A stretch of 64,000 nt of DNA from assembly GCF_017352135.1 (NCBI RefSeq), contig NZ_CP071454.1:4117001-4181000 (forward strand), written 5' to 3'. Source of the stretch: Rhizobium lentis (GTDB lineage Bacteria > Pseudomonadota > Alphaproteobacteria > Rhizobiales > Rhizobiaceae). This document shows positions 36,383 to 44,843 of this stretch, piece by piece. The position numbers and the translations under genes are program-made. The notes beneath the pieces were generated by a model. The model saw only the letters and a list, made by a program, of their open reading frames with translations, made no database searches and was not told where the DNA came from. How positions within the stretch are numbered: position 1 is the stretch's first letter; each line of letters begins with the position of its first letter.

Positions 36383-36607
36383 ATGGCCGACGAAATTATT
36401 GTGAAGGACAGCAACGGAACCCAGCTTCACGACGGCGATTCCGTGACCTTGATCAAAGACCTCAAGGTCAAGGGCACGTCGGAGACGCTGAAACGCGGAA
36501 CGTTGGTCAAAGGAATTCGTCTGACCGACAATCCCGGCGAAATCGAGTGCAACACCAAGCAGGTCAAGGGCCTTGTTCTCAAAACGGAATTCCTGAAGAA
36601 GGCGTAG
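36383..36607 (+). CDS. PhnA-type small protein (YjdM C-terminal domain)
   Basis: 74 aa. The C-terminal domain of PhnA/YjdM is clear: VKDSNGTQLHDGDSVTLIKDLKVKGTS and GLVLKTEFLKK. The N-terminal zinc ribbon of the longer proteins is missing, which is common for short PhnA forms. The name comes from the phosphonate locus of E. coli, but the protein is not a phosphonate enzyme; its function is unknown. Confidence 0.87.
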   Translation: MADEIIVKDSNGTQLHDGDSVTLIKDLKVKGTSETLKRGTLVKGIRLTDNPGEIECNTKQVKGLVLKTEFLKKA

Positions 36608-36645
36608 GATCTGCATGCGGCAGCCCATGGGTCCGTGGCAGCAAC

Positions 36646-37452
36646 TTACGGCAGTTCCTCAGTGATCACCTCGAAGCGGGAAAGCGTCGCCGGGCCGAAA
36701 GCCGTCGACATCGCGACGTCGGTGGCATCTCTGCCTGTCGCCATCAGAATTCTGCCGATACGCGGGGTGTTGTGGCGGGCATCGACCGTATGCCAGTGAC
36801 CGCCGAGAAAGACCTCCAACCAGGCGCTAAAATCCATCGGATTGGGATCGGCCGGAACGCCGATATCGCCGAGATAGCCCGTGCAATATCTCGCAGGGAT
36901 ATTCATGCATCGACAAAGCGCGATGGCGAGATGGGCGAAGTCGCGGCAGACGCCGCTCTTGTCGATGAAGCCGCCATGCGCGGTTCTGAGAACGTCGGCT
37001 TTCTGGTAGTCGAAGGTGATGTGGTTGTGCACGAAATCGCAGATCGCCTGCACGCGCGCCCAACCGGGCGGTGTCGATGAGAAGCTTGCCCAGGCGAAAT
37101 CCGAAAGCCTGTCTGTGTCGCAGTAACGGCTGCCGAGCAGGAAGACGAGCACCTCGTCGGGCAGGTCCTTGATCGCGTGCTGCACCGCCTCGACGGGCAC
37201 GATGTCGGCTTGCCCGGTGTCATAGATCTCGAACTCGGTGGAAATCGTCGTCAGCCCCGGCGGCGCGACGATCCGGCTGCAGGCATTGCCGAAGCTGTCG
37301 GTATATTCCCAGGCTTCGATCGGCCGGTCGAACGTCAGGACCTGCTCGCTCAGAAGATCGGCGCGGCGGGAGGGGTGGATGTTGAGGACCAGCAGCATCG
37401 GCGTCGGCTGTATGCATTCATAACCCAGATGAAACCCGGCGCGTATTCTCAT
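36646..37452 (-). CDS. Transglutaminase-like domain protein
   Basis: 268 aa from ATG 37452. An N-terminal beta domain, then a transglutaminase/protease-like fold with the catalytic Cys in DKSGVCRDFAHLAIALCR (about residue 168), His in GGHWHTVDARH and the final Asp of the triad nearby. Cytosolic. Such proteins often sit in pairs with a second transglutaminase-like protein, as here; they are suggested to act on peptides or peptide-like bonds. The upstream paralog starts about 90 bp away. Confidence 0.88.
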   Translation of the reverse strand: MRIRAGFHLGYECIQPTPMLLVLNIHPSRRADLLSEQVLTFDRPIEAWEYTDSFGNACSRIVAPPGLTTISTEFEIYDTGQADIVPVEAVQHAIKDLPDEVLVFLLGSRYCDTDRLSDFAWASFSSTPPGWARVQAICDFVHNHITFDYQKADVLRTAHGGFIDKSGVCRDFAHLAIALCRCMNIPARYCTGYLGDIGVPADPNPMDFSAWLEVFLGGHWHTVDARHNTPRIGRILMATGRDATDVAMSTAFGPATLSRFEVITEELP

Positions 37453-37539
37453 GATGTCTTCCTCGTCGCGGCTCCGCATCGGCGGAGGTGACTATGGAAC
37501 GTCGATCGCCTTCGCCGGTTCCCGCAGGGCCGAAGACTG

Positions 37540-38454
37540 TCACCGCGCCCGTCGCGCCTCGGCCGGGCTGCTGGTCATTGGCGGCCGGGTGGTCACGTTG
37601 ACCTGCACGGTCATGCCGTCGAAATCATTCCCATCTCCATCATAGCTGCCGCTCAGCGGGATCGCCTGATGCGGATCGCGGGCAACGGCCACACGGATGA
37701 GATCGCGATTGCCGACAATTCCGTTGGTGGGGTCGAACTCCACCCAGCCGGCCCCCGGAAGGTAGACCTGGCACCATGCATGCGTGGAGCCGCCCCCGAG
37801 CACGGTGGAGCCATCTCGGTCGGGAACGTAGACATAACCCGTGACGAAACGGGCGGCGAGGCCAAGCGCGCGTGCGGCCTCCATCATCAGCAGCGCGAAA
37901 TCGCGGCAGGTGCCGGAGCGAAGCCGCAAGGTCTGTCCCGGGGTCTGCGTTCCGTGTTCCAGCCGCCTCGCATAGGCGAAGCTCTCGCGAATGGCATAAC
38001 AGAGCGTCATCAACAGGTGTCCGGTCTCCGTCGCCCGCCCCTGGCGCACGAACCGGCTTGCCCAGCGCCCGACCTCGTCGTTCGAGTCGGGATAATGGCG
38101 TTTCATTGCCGGCGCGAGGTCGGTAATCTCCTCCTTGTCGTAGGAGAACGGATAGGTCAGGGCTGCGTCGTCGACCCGGAGATCGAGGGCAACCTGAGGC
38201 GTATGATCGAGAGTGATCCAGGTTTCGAAACGAAGCTCGGACGCCGGCCTCGAAATATTGATGAGCGCCACGCAATTGCCGAAAACATCGTGAATCCAGC
38301 GCACATGACTTTCCTCCGGATAGGTCGTCAGAGACGCTTCGATCAGCCGCTGATCGAAACTGTCGCGCGGCCGGAACATGAGCCGATGCTCACCGAAATG
38401 GACCTCCCGGAGGTAACGATAGGACGTGATGTGGCGGACGGAGAAGATCGTCAT
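37540..38454 (-). CDS. Transglutaminase-like domain protein (paralog)
   Basis: 304 aa from ATG 38454; the longer frame is discounted because MTIFSVRHITSYRY begins the family's N-terminal domain. Triad residues: Cys in SGTCRDFALLMMEAAR, His in STHAWCQVYLPG and Asp in FDPTNG. This is the bacterial transglutaminase N-terminal plus core layout common in clusters with the alpha-E protein and a circularly permuted ATP-grasp, neither of which is seen here. Probably cotranscribed with the 268-aa gene downstream. Confidence 0.9.
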   Translation of the reverse strand: MTIFSVRHITSYRYLREVHFGEHRLMFRPRDSFDQRLIEASLTTYPEESHVRWIHDVFGNCVALINISRPASELRFETWITLDHTPQVALDLRVDDAALTYPFSYDKEEITDLAPAMKRHYPDSNDEVGRWASRFVRQGRATETGHLLMTLCYAIRESFAYARRLEHGTQTPGQTLRLRSGTCRDFALLMMEAARALGLAARFVTGYVYVPDRDGSTVLGGGSTHAWCQVYLPGAGWVEFDPTNGIVGNRDLIRVAVARDPHQAIPLSGSYDGDGNDFDGMTVQVNVTTRPPMTSSPAEARRAR

Positions 38455-38637
38455 TGGTGGCCGCCGGATGATCTGTTCACCTTGCTGCTCCAGGGCGGCG
38501 GGGCCGCCTCTTGCTTGCGGAAGCGCCCTGCCCGCTTCCGCTCTCATCCTAATTTCTTGTCATATAAGCAGATTCAAAAGCTTGCTATTGTACCTGCATC
38601 GATCCGCGGCAGAGCCGTTCAACCCAAGGAGGATACC

Positions 38638-38754
38638 ATGCATATCATCTGGGACGTTCTTACGCTGCTGCTGACGATCGGCTCGCTCTATGGCGGTCGC
38701 GAATACCGGATTATTCGCGCCCGTGCCCGCGCTCAGAATTGGGGCAACTTCTGA
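38638..38754 (+). CDS. Small 38-aa membrane protein
   Basis: The ATG at 38638 follows a perfect AAGGAGG site. The product has one hydrophobic helix (IIWDVLTLLLTIGSLYGG) and a basic C-terminus (REYRIIRARARAQN). No family is recognised. The ribosome site and the hydrophobic-then-basic pattern make it a better small-gene candidate than most. Confidence 0.5.
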   Translation: MHIIWDVLTLLLTIGSLYGGREYRIIRARARAQNWGNF

Positions 38755-38850
38755 TCTCAATCTGGCGACCGATGCAGTCATGATTTCGGTCGCAGTTGCG
38801 TCCAACGAAGCAACATCCAGCGCTTAAGATAATGCTGTATCAGTCAAGAC

Positions 38851-38867
38851 GGTCTCCATCCGTCCAT
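38851..38867. repeat. Small hairpin upstream of terminator
   Basis: GACGG-TCTCCAT-CCGTC, just ahead of the terminator at 38884. Two stems in series with a T-run resemble the 3' part of a small RNA or a leader. Confidence 0.35.
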
Positions 38868-38883
38868 TCTCTCTGTTAGTTGA

Positions 38884-38913
38884 GGCCCGCCTTACCCCAG
38901 GCGGGCTTTTTCT
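38884..38913 (+). terminator. Rho-independent terminator
   Basis: GCCCGCC and GGCGGGC with an 8-base loop, followed by TTTTT. It ends a plus-strand transcript, either that of the 38-aa gene or an unannotated small RNA. Confidence 0.75.
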
Positions 38914-38932
38914 CGATGGCCCGTCGCCTGAA

Positions 38933-39088
38933 TCACTTCTTGGCGCCGGCCGACAGCACCCGATGCGTCGCATCATCCATCGCATGGCTCGCCTGCTGTC
39001 CATCCTTCTTCAGTCCGTAAGCAGTATTGCCGCAGCCCGAAAGTGTCAGCAGGCAGATGCAGGCAATGGCGATCGAAGCTTTTGGCAT
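38933..39088 (-). CDS. Entericidin-like small lipoprotein
   Basis: 51 aa from the ATG at 39088, preceded by GGGAAC-type sequence. The lipobox LSGC (Cys about residue 18) is followed by GNTAYGLKKDGQQASHAMDDATHR, the shape of entericidin/EcnB family peptides (a Cys-anchored, helix-forming tail). These are envelope proteins often under stress control. Confidence 0.75.
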   Translation of the reverse strand: MPKASIAIACICLLTLSGCGNTAYGLKKDGQQASHAMDDATHRVLSAGAKK

Positions 39089-39570
39089 CAATTGTTCCCC
39101 GAATTGTGTGGCTTCGGAATAAAATGATGCGCTTCGCGCCGAAATCAATCCGCCGGCGGTCGGCAATGACGGTGAATTTTCAGTGAGTTCGGCCCCGCTG
39201 CCGAATAGATTCAGTTGCACCCTGGCAAATCCGCAGGCAACGGAATCGATACCGCCCACTCCAACGGATGAAATGGCGGCGGTCAGTCGATCCCGCGGAA
39301 ATTTCCGTCAAATATCGAACTGTATTTTGCAAGGCGGCATCCTTGCATCGCGTATGCGATGGCATCCTCTTATGCTCATGGAACTGTCACAAGTTACTCA
39401 CACGCGGACCCCCACTCGCGGTCCGAGTATTAGTTATTCTCCTAGGAGAAGAAATTATCGCAACATTACGATACTATAAGTTTTACTCAAAATGGATACT
39501 TAACTAACTATTAATAATAATCTTGCGCAGCGTCTGCTTCGGCTTATCCTTTACTAAAATGGAGAAGAAG
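39089..39570. other. AT-rich intergenic island
   Basis: 482 bp with a marked fall in GC content from about 39380 to 39520. It includes the palindrome listed at 39437 and a CGGACC...GGTCCG inverted repeat around 39414-39434. Short frames exist, but none has a ribosome site. It probably holds the promoter of the 38-aa gene at 39571. Confidence 0.4.
39437..39450. promoter_or_regulatory. 14-bp perfect palindrome
   Basis: TTCTCCTAGGAGAA, identical to its own reverse complement, in an AT-rich gap. Its position upstream of the small membrane protein gene suggests an operator, but no regulator is known. Confidence 0.45.
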
Positions 39571-39687
39571 ATGTTTAGCAAAAGCCTGATCATGCCGTTT
39601 GGTTTCGCCATGCTCGCCATTGCCGGCCTTGCCTTCCAACTTGCCGTTTACGCACTGGAGACACCGGTCACCGTGCTGCCCCACTGA
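39571..39687 (+). CDS. Small 38-aa membrane protein
   Basis: ATG 39571 has GGAG six bases upstream (an in-frame ATG at 39559 overlaps it). The product MFSKSLIMPFGFAMLAIAGL continues with one hydrophobic helix and a short tail. No family is recognised; the membrane-helix shape and the ribosome site support it. Confidence 0.5.
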   Translation: MFSKSLIMPFGFAMLAIAGLAFQLAVYALETPVTVLPH

Positions 39688-39767
39688 GCGCATAAGTTCT
39701 TCCAGGAGTGGAAGTTTTCTTCATATCATGCATTCTTGCGAGTCGGTTCACCAGGAGGAAGATGACC

Positions 39768-40022
39768 ATGGAGAGTGCAGGCGTGGGTTGGATTGCAGCC
39801 ATCATTATTGGCGGGATCGCCGGATGGCTGGCGGAGAAAGTCATGAGCAGCAGCATGGGCGTGCTCATGAACATATTGCTTGGCATCGTCGGCGCCATCG
39901 TCGCCAACTGGATCCTGGGTCTGCTGAACATCCAGCCGTTGGCGGGATGGCTGGGCTATCTGATCACCGGGTTCGTCGGTGCCTGCATTCTGATCGCGAT
40001 CGGGCGCGCCATCCGCCGGTAA
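39768..40022 (+). CDS. GlsB/YeaQ/YmgE family stress-response membrane protein
   Basis: 84 aa from ATG 39768, nine bases after AGGAGG (an ATG at 39762 is only three bases away from that site). Three short membrane helices with conserved Gly/Ala positions: GWIAAIIIGGIAGWLAEKV and GWLGYLITGFVGACILIAIGR. The family is seen in general stress regulons. It stands before a terminator and faces the ElaB-like gene. Confidence 0.88.
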   Translation: MESAGVGWIAAIIIGGIAGWLAEKVMSSSMGVLMNILLGIVGAIVANWILGLLNIQPLAGWLGYLITGFVGACILIAIGRAIRR

Positions 40023-40052
40023 ACTGGCCGCTTTAGTGAGGACATGAAGCCA

Positions 40053-40080
40053 AGCCGGGCGTTTTTCGCGTCCGGCTTTT
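40053..40080 (+). terminator. Intrinsic terminator after GlsB-like gene
   Basis: AGCCGGGCG and CGC-GT-CCGGCT form an imperfect stem around a TTTTT loop; TTTT follows. Plus strand. Confidence 0.55.
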
Positions 40081-40099
40081 GTCTGTCCGAAATGCCATT

Positions 40100-40381
40100 T
40101 CAGCGGCGGCTCAGAAGGCCGAACATATAGGCAATGCCCGCCGTCACCGCGAGCGCCATGATCGGTTCTTCGCGAACCTTGTCGCGCAGCCGTTCCGTCA
40201 GCAGCGAAGCTTCGTCCGTAACCACCGACTTTGCCCCTTGGCCCAGCGCCCGCACACTGTCCGTCAGTCTGGAGAGATCGTCACGGAGTGCCGTGACCTG
40301 CGCCGACAGATCGTCTGCTGCGATATCCGCCTTGACGCGCGCAGCGGTGGATTCGGCGGAAGCGGTTTTCAATTCTGCCAT
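40100..40381 (-). CDS. ElaB/YqjD-like tail-anchored protein with EcfG promoter
   Basis: 93 aa from ATG 40381 (AGGAG upstream). A helical, Ala/Lys/Asp-rich body (SAQVTALRDDLSRLTDSVRALG) and a C-terminal hydrophobic segment (PIMALAVTAGIAYMFGLL) ending in RR, the layout of DUF883/YqjD. Such proteins tether ribosomes or other partners to the inner membrane during stress in E. coli; here that is only by analogy. A clear GGAAC-N17-CGTT promoter precedes it. Confidence 0.75.
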   Translation of the reverse strand: MAELKTASAESTAARVKADIAADDLSAQVTALRDDLSRLTDSVRALGQGAKSVVTDEASLLTERLRDKVREEPIMALAVTAGIAYMFGLLSRR

Positions 40382-40412
40382 GGTCTGCTCCTGTTTGATG
40401 GGATGCCGCTTC

Positions 40413-40438
40413 AACGAAATGGCGACCCGAAAGGTTCC
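40413..40438 (-). promoter_or_regulatory. EcfG (general stress) promoter
   Basis: Minus strand: GGAAC (40438-40434), a 17-base spacer and CGTT (40416-40413), an exact match to the rhizobial EcfG/RpoE4 consensus. The -10 lies about 31 bases before the ATG at 40381. Confidence 0.7.
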
Positions 40439-40600
40439 GCCGGAGCCGATCTTTTGTTCACCATCAACCCCTTGTCTCGCTACCGCACGGCTGCGCAGCT
40501 TTTCGCGTGACAACCCTTCATTTCCTGTCGGCTTTGTTTTAAGGAACGTCGAATGTCTGCCCGCGCGCGGGTCAATGAATATTGCGAGGTTTGCGTTTCC

Positions 40601-42493
40601 ATGTTCCATTTTCTGAGAAGAGCTGCTCAGACCTGGGTTGCCAAGCTGCTCCTGCTTCTCTTGGTCGCCTCCTTCGGCGTCTGGGGCGTGTCGCATCAGC
40701 TGTTTTCGGGCGGCAACAGCACGACGGTCGTGACCGTCGGCGATCAGCAAGTGGGCGTCAACGAATTCCACCTCGCCTATCAGCGCCAGGTGGCGAGCCT
40801 CGGCCAGCAATTCGGCATGCGCCTCACCCCCGAGCAGGCCCGCGCCTTTGGCGTCGAGCAGCAGGTGCTCTCCCAGCTTGTTGCCGGCGCTTCGCTCGAC
40901 CAGCTCGCCGAAGATATGAAACTCGGCCTGTCCGAGGATCGTCTCGCCCAACTGATCGGCGAGGATCCGGCTTTCAAGGCTGTCAACGGCCAGTTCGATC
41001 GCGATCTATTCGTCTCGCGCCTGAGCAATGCCGGCATCCGCCAGGACGATTACATCAAGGAGCGCAGCAAGGTCGCCGTCCGCAGCCAGATTGTCGATGC
41101 CATTTCCAATGGCTTTACCGCGCCGAAGACGCTGGTCGACGCAATCAAGCTCTATGGCGATGAAAGCCGTAGCATCGACTACCTCTTGCTGACCAACGCC
41201 AATATCGAGCCGATCAAGGCGCCGGCCGACGAGGTGCTGGCGACGTGGTTCGAGGGCGTCAAGCAGCGTTACCGTGCGCCGGAATATCGCAAGATCGCCT
41301 ATCTCAAGCTGCAGCCGGCCGATATTGCCGATGCCGCAACCGTTACCGACGACCAGATTCGCGAGGCGTTCGACAAGGGCAAGGATAGCTATCGCACGCC
41401 GGAAAGGCGCACGATCGAGCAGCTGACCTTCACCAGCAAGGATCTTGCAACCGCCGCCGAAACCGCGCTGAAGAGCGGCACCAGCTTCGATCAGCTGGTC
41501 TCCGACCAGGGCAAGACGGCAAGCGACGTGCTGCTTGGCGAGTTCACCAAGGACAAGGTTCCCGACCAGGCCGTCGCTGATGCCGCTTTTGCAGTTTCCA
41601 AAGATGGCGCCACGACGCCGGTCGTCGACGGCTCCTTCGGGCCGGTCATCCTGCGCATCACCAATATCAAGCCGGAAACGGTGAAGAACTTCGACGAGGT
41701 GAAGGAGGATATCCGCAAGCAGCTGGCGCTTTCCAACGCTTCTCAGGAAGTGATCAACGTCCATGACCGCATCGAGGATCTGCGCGCCGGCGGCTCGACG
41801 CTCGAAGATATCGCCGGACAGCTGAAGCTCAAGGCCGTAACCGTCGACGCCGTCGATATGACCGGCGCCGACAAGGATGGCAAAGAGGTCAAGGATATTC
41901 CCGTCAAGCAGCAGCTCATTGGGGAAGCCTTCAAGACGGAGGTCGGCGTCGATGCACCGCCGCTTCCGATCGGCAATGACGGTTATGTCTGGTTCAACGT
42001 CCGCGAAATCACGCCCGAGCGAGACCGCCCGATCGCCGAAGTGCGCGAGAAAGCAGTCGAGGACTGGACGGCGGAGCAGCAGAAGGCGGAACTCGCCAAG
42101 AAGGCCGACGAATTGAAGGCACAGGCGCAGAAGGGCACGGCGCTTGCCGATATTGCGACGCCGCTCGGCATCGCCGTCGAAAGCAAGAGCGGCATCACCC
42201 GCTCCACCGACGACCCGGTTCTCGGCCGCGCCGCCGTCAAGGCCGCGTTCTCCGGCCCGGTCGATACGGTCGCGAGCGCCGTCGGCGCCGATCCCTCGAC
42301 GCAGATCCTGATGAAGGTCACCGAGGTCAACAGCCAGCCGACAGGCGACGTGCTGAACAACCGCGATGCGCAGATCACCGCCATGGCCAATGCCGCCGGC
42401 GATGATATTCTCGACCAGATGGTCAATCTGCTGCAGACGCAGTATGGGGCTTCGATCAACCAGACGCTCGCCGAACAGACGGCGGCCCGCTAG
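40601..42493 (+). CDS. ppiD: Peptidylprolyl isomerase PpiD-like
   Basis: 630 aa from ATG 40601. An N-terminal membrane anchor (AKLLLLLLVASFGVWGV) is followed by a periplasmic SurA-N-like domain and a parvulin-type region, ending in a C-terminal domain typical of PpiD. The chaperone helps outer-membrane and secreted proteins fold. Its stop codon overlaps the trpD ribosome site (TAGGAGA). First gene of the ppiD-trpD-trpC-moaC-moeA operon. Confidence 0.9.
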   Translation: MFHFLRRAAQTWVAKLLLLLLVASFGVWGVSHQLFSGGNSTTVVTVGDQQVGVNEFHLAYQRQVASLGQQFGMRLTPEQARAFGVEQQVLSQLVAGASLDQLAEDMKLGLSEDRLAQLIGEDPAFKAVNGQFDRDLFVSRLSNAGIRQDDYIKERSKVAVRSQIVDAISNGFTAPKTLVDAIKLYGDESRSIDYLLLTNANIEPIKAPADEVLATWFEGVKQRYRAPEYRKIAYLKLQPADIADAATVTDDQIREAFDKGKDSYRTPERRTIEQLTFTSKDLATAAETALKSGTSFDQLVSDQGKTASDVLLGEFTKDKVPDQAVADAAFAVSKDGATTPVVDGSFGPVILRITNIKPETVKNFDEVKEDIRKQLALSNASQEVINVHDRIEDLRAGGSTLEDIAGQLKLKAVTVDAVDMTGADKDGKEVKDIPVKQQLIGEAFKTEVGVDAPPLPIGNDGYVWFNVREITPERDRPIAEVREKAVEDWTAEQQKAELAKKADELKAQAQKGTALADIATPLGIAVESKSGITRSTDDPVLGRAAVKAAFSGPVDTVASAVGADPSTQILMKVTEVNSQPTGDVLNNRDAQITAMANAAGDDILDQMVNLLQTQYGASINQTLAEQTAAR

Positions 42494-42505
42494 GAGACTT
42501 GGCCT

Positions 42506-43522
42506 ATGACCGATCTGAAGCCGTTCCTGGCCAAAGTCGCAAGCCGCGAGCCGCTGACGCGTGACGAGGCCCGTGCCGCCTTCGACATCCTGATGTCGGG
42601 CCAGGCGACGCCCTCGCAGATTGGCGGCTTCCTGATGGCGCTGCGAGTGCGTGGCGAAACCGTCGACGAGATCGTCGGCGCCGTCACCACCATGCGGTCG
42701 AAGATGCTGACCGTCGACGCGCCGGCGGATGCCATCGACATCGTCGGCACCGGCGGCGATGCCAGCGGCACCTACAATATTTCGACACTGGCTGCCCTGA
42801 TCGTGGCCGGCGCCGGTGTGCCCGTCGCCAAGCACGGCAACCGGGCACTGAGCTCGAAATCGGGCGCAGCAGACAATCTGGCGGCTCTCGGCGTCAATAT
42901 CGATGCCGGCCCTGAGACGATCTCCCGCTGCATCACCGAAGCCGGCGTCGGCTTCATGTTCGCCCAGCTTCATCACTCTGCCATGCGTCATGTCGGCCCC
43001 TCCCGGGTGGAGCTGGCCACGCGGACCATCTTCAATCTTCTCGGGCCGCTCTCCAATCCGGCCGGCGTCCGTCGCCAACTGCTCGGCGTCTTCTCGCCGC
43101 AATGGCTGGTTCCACTTGCCGAAGTCATGCGCGATCTCGGCTCCGAATGCGTCTGGGTGGTTCATGGCGACGGCCTGGACGAAATCACCACGACCGGCGT
43201 CACAAAAGTCGCCGCGCTCGAAGACGGCAGGATCCGCAGCTTCGAACTGTCGCCCGCCGATTTCGGCGTCAGCCCCTGCATGCTCGCCGACATCAAGGGC
43301 GGTGACGGTGTCGCCAACGCCGCAGCGCTGCGCGAAGTGCTCGGCGGCGCCAGGAACGCCTATCGCGATGTCTCGCTTGCCAACGCCGCCGCCTCGCTGG
43401 TGATCGCCGGCAAGGCCGAGACGATCCGTGACGGCATGGCGCTTGCCGCGCATTCGCTGGACAGCGGCGCCACGGCACTTGCTCTCGACAAACTCATCGC
43501 CGTTTCCAACGATATCGACTAG
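42506..43522 (+). CDS. trpD: Anthranilate phosphoribosyltransferase
   Basis: 338 aa, normal length. The glycosyltransferase family 3 signature is present: [14 protein letters not shown] and VAKHGNR with [10 protein letters not shown]. It joins anthranilate to PRPP, the second step from chorismate to tryptophan. trpD starts 12 bases after ppiD and ends 9 bases before trpC. Confidence 0.97.
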   Translation: MTDLKPFLAKVASREPLTRDEARAAFDILMSGQATPSQIGGFLMALRVRGETVDEIVGAVTTMRSKMLTVDAPADAIDIVGTGGDASGTYNISTLAALIVAGAGVPVAKHGNRALSSKSGAADNLAALGVNIDAGPETISRCITEAGVGFMFAQLHHSAMRHVGPSRVELATRTIFNLLGPLSNPAGVRRQLLGVFSPQWLVPLAEVMRDLGSECVWVVHGDGLDEITTTGVTKVAALEDGRIRSFELSPADFGVSPCMLADIKGGDGVANAAALREVLGGARNAYRDVSLANAAASLVIAGKAETIRDGMALAAHSLDSGATALALDKLIAVSNDID

Positions 43523-43531
43523 GATTGGCCG

Positions 43532-44344
43532 ATGACCGATATCCTGAAGAAGATCGAACTCTACAAGCGCGAGGAAATCGCCGCGGCCAAGGCTGCCGTA
43601 CCGCTCGCCGACCTGAAGGCGATGCAGGCCGGCCAATCCGCGCCTCGCGGCTTCCATAGGGCGCTGCTTGCCAAGCGTGACGCCGGCCATTTCGGTCTGA
43701 TCGCCGAGATCAAGAAGGCGAGCCCGTCCAAGGGGCTGATCCGCCCGGATTTCGACCCGCCGGCGCTGGCGAGGGCCTATGAGGCCGGCGGCGCTGCCTG
43801 CCTTTCCGTGCTGACCGACACGCCGAGTTTTCAGGGCGCCCCGGAATACCTGACGACGGCGCGGGCCGCCTGTGCCCTGCCTGCCCTGCGCAAGGATTTC
43901 ATGTTCGAGACCTACCAGGTCCATGAGGCGCGCGCCTGGGGTGCCGATTGCATTCTGCTGATCATGGCGTCGCTGACGGATGACGATGCAGAGCGACTGC
44001 AGGACGAAGCTTTCTCGCTCGGCATGGACGTGCTGGTCGAGGTTCACGACGCACCGGAAATGGAACGGGCGCTGAAGCTTTCCTCGCCGCTCGTCGGCAT
44101 CAACAACCGCAATCTGCGGACCTTCGAGGTCAGCCTGACAGTCAGCGAGACGCTGGCCGCCATGGTTCCCGCCGACCGACTGCTGGTCGGCGAAAGCGGA
44201 ATCTTCACCCATGCCGATTGCAAGCGCCTGCAGGCCGTCGACATCAATACCTTCCTGGTCGGCGAGAGCCTGATGCGCAAGGACGACGTGGCGGCTGCCA
44301 CCCGCGCGCTGCTCTTTGGCGAAGCCGCCCTCGCGGCCGAATGA
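43532..44344 (+). CDS. trpC: Indole-3-glycerol phosphate synthase
   Basis: 270 aa TIM barrel. Catalytic pieces: [14 protein letters not shown] (Lys-containing), [13 protein letters not shown] and [12 protein letters not shown], followed by GESGI. Makes indole-3-glycerol phosphate for tryptophan. It follows trpD by 9 bp; its TGA stop is separated from the moaC ATG by a single base. Confidence 0.97.
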   Translation: MTDILKKIELYKREEIAAAKAAVPLADLKAMQAGQSAPRGFHRALLAKRDAGHFGLIAEIKKASPSKGLIRPDFDPPALARAYEAGGAACLSVLTDTPSFQGAPEYLTTARAACALPALRKDFMFETYQVHEARAWGADCILLIMASLTDDDAERLQDEAFSLGMDVLVEVHDAPEMERALKLSSPLVGINNRNLRTFEVSLTVSETLAAMVPADRLLVGESGIFTHADCKRLQAVDINTFLVGESLMRKDDVAAATRALLFGEAALAAE

Positions 44345-44345
44345 C

Positions 44346-44843
44346 ATGAGCGGCGAGAAGCCCGGCCTCACCCATATCGACGCCTCCGGCGAAGCGCACA
44401 TGGTCGACGTTTCCGATAAGACCGAGACGGTGCGCATCGCCACTGCCGAGGGCCGCGTGAAGATGGCGCCGGAAACCCTTGCGCTCATCCGCCAGGGCAA
44501 CGCCAAGAAGGGCGATGTGATCGGCACGGCGCGCCTTGCCGGCATCATGGCGGCAAAACGCACCGCCGATCTCATCCCGCTCTGCCATCCGCTGATGTTG
44601 ACGAAGGTCGCGGTCGAGATCGAAGAAGATGCTGCCCTGCCCGGCCTGCGCGTCACGGCAACCGCCAAGCTGACCGGCAAGACCGGTGTGGAGATGGAGG
44701 CGCTGACGGCCGTTTCAGTCGCCTGTCTGACGATCTACGACATGGCCAAGGCCGCCGACAAGGCCATGGAGATCGGCAGCATCCGGCTGCTCGAAAAGTC
44801 CGGCGGCAAATCGGGCGATTTCCGTCATCCGGAGGCAAGATGA
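44346..44843 (+). CDS. moaC: Cyclic pyranopterin monophosphate synthase
   Basis: 165 aa from ATG 44346, one base after the trpC stop. MoaC signature: [25 protein letters not shown] and [20 protein letters not shown]. Second step of molybdenum-cofactor synthesis (with MoaA). Its end overlaps moeA (ATGA at 44840). Confidence 0.97.
   Translation: MSGEKPGLTHIDASGEAHMVDVSDKTETVRIATAEGRVKMAPETLALIRQGNAKKGDVIGTARLAGIMAAKRTADLIPLCHPLMLTKVAVEIEEDAALPGLRVTATAKLTGKTGVEMEALTAVSVACLTIYDMAKAADKAMEIGSIRLLEKSGGKSGDFRHPEAR

Noticed and set aside
41006..44680. Very long antisense open frame (1224 codons) across ppiD, trpD, trpC and moaC
   Set aside because: It is the complement of well-identified genes; long antisense frames are common in GC-rich rhizobial DNA. 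No domain is seen in it.
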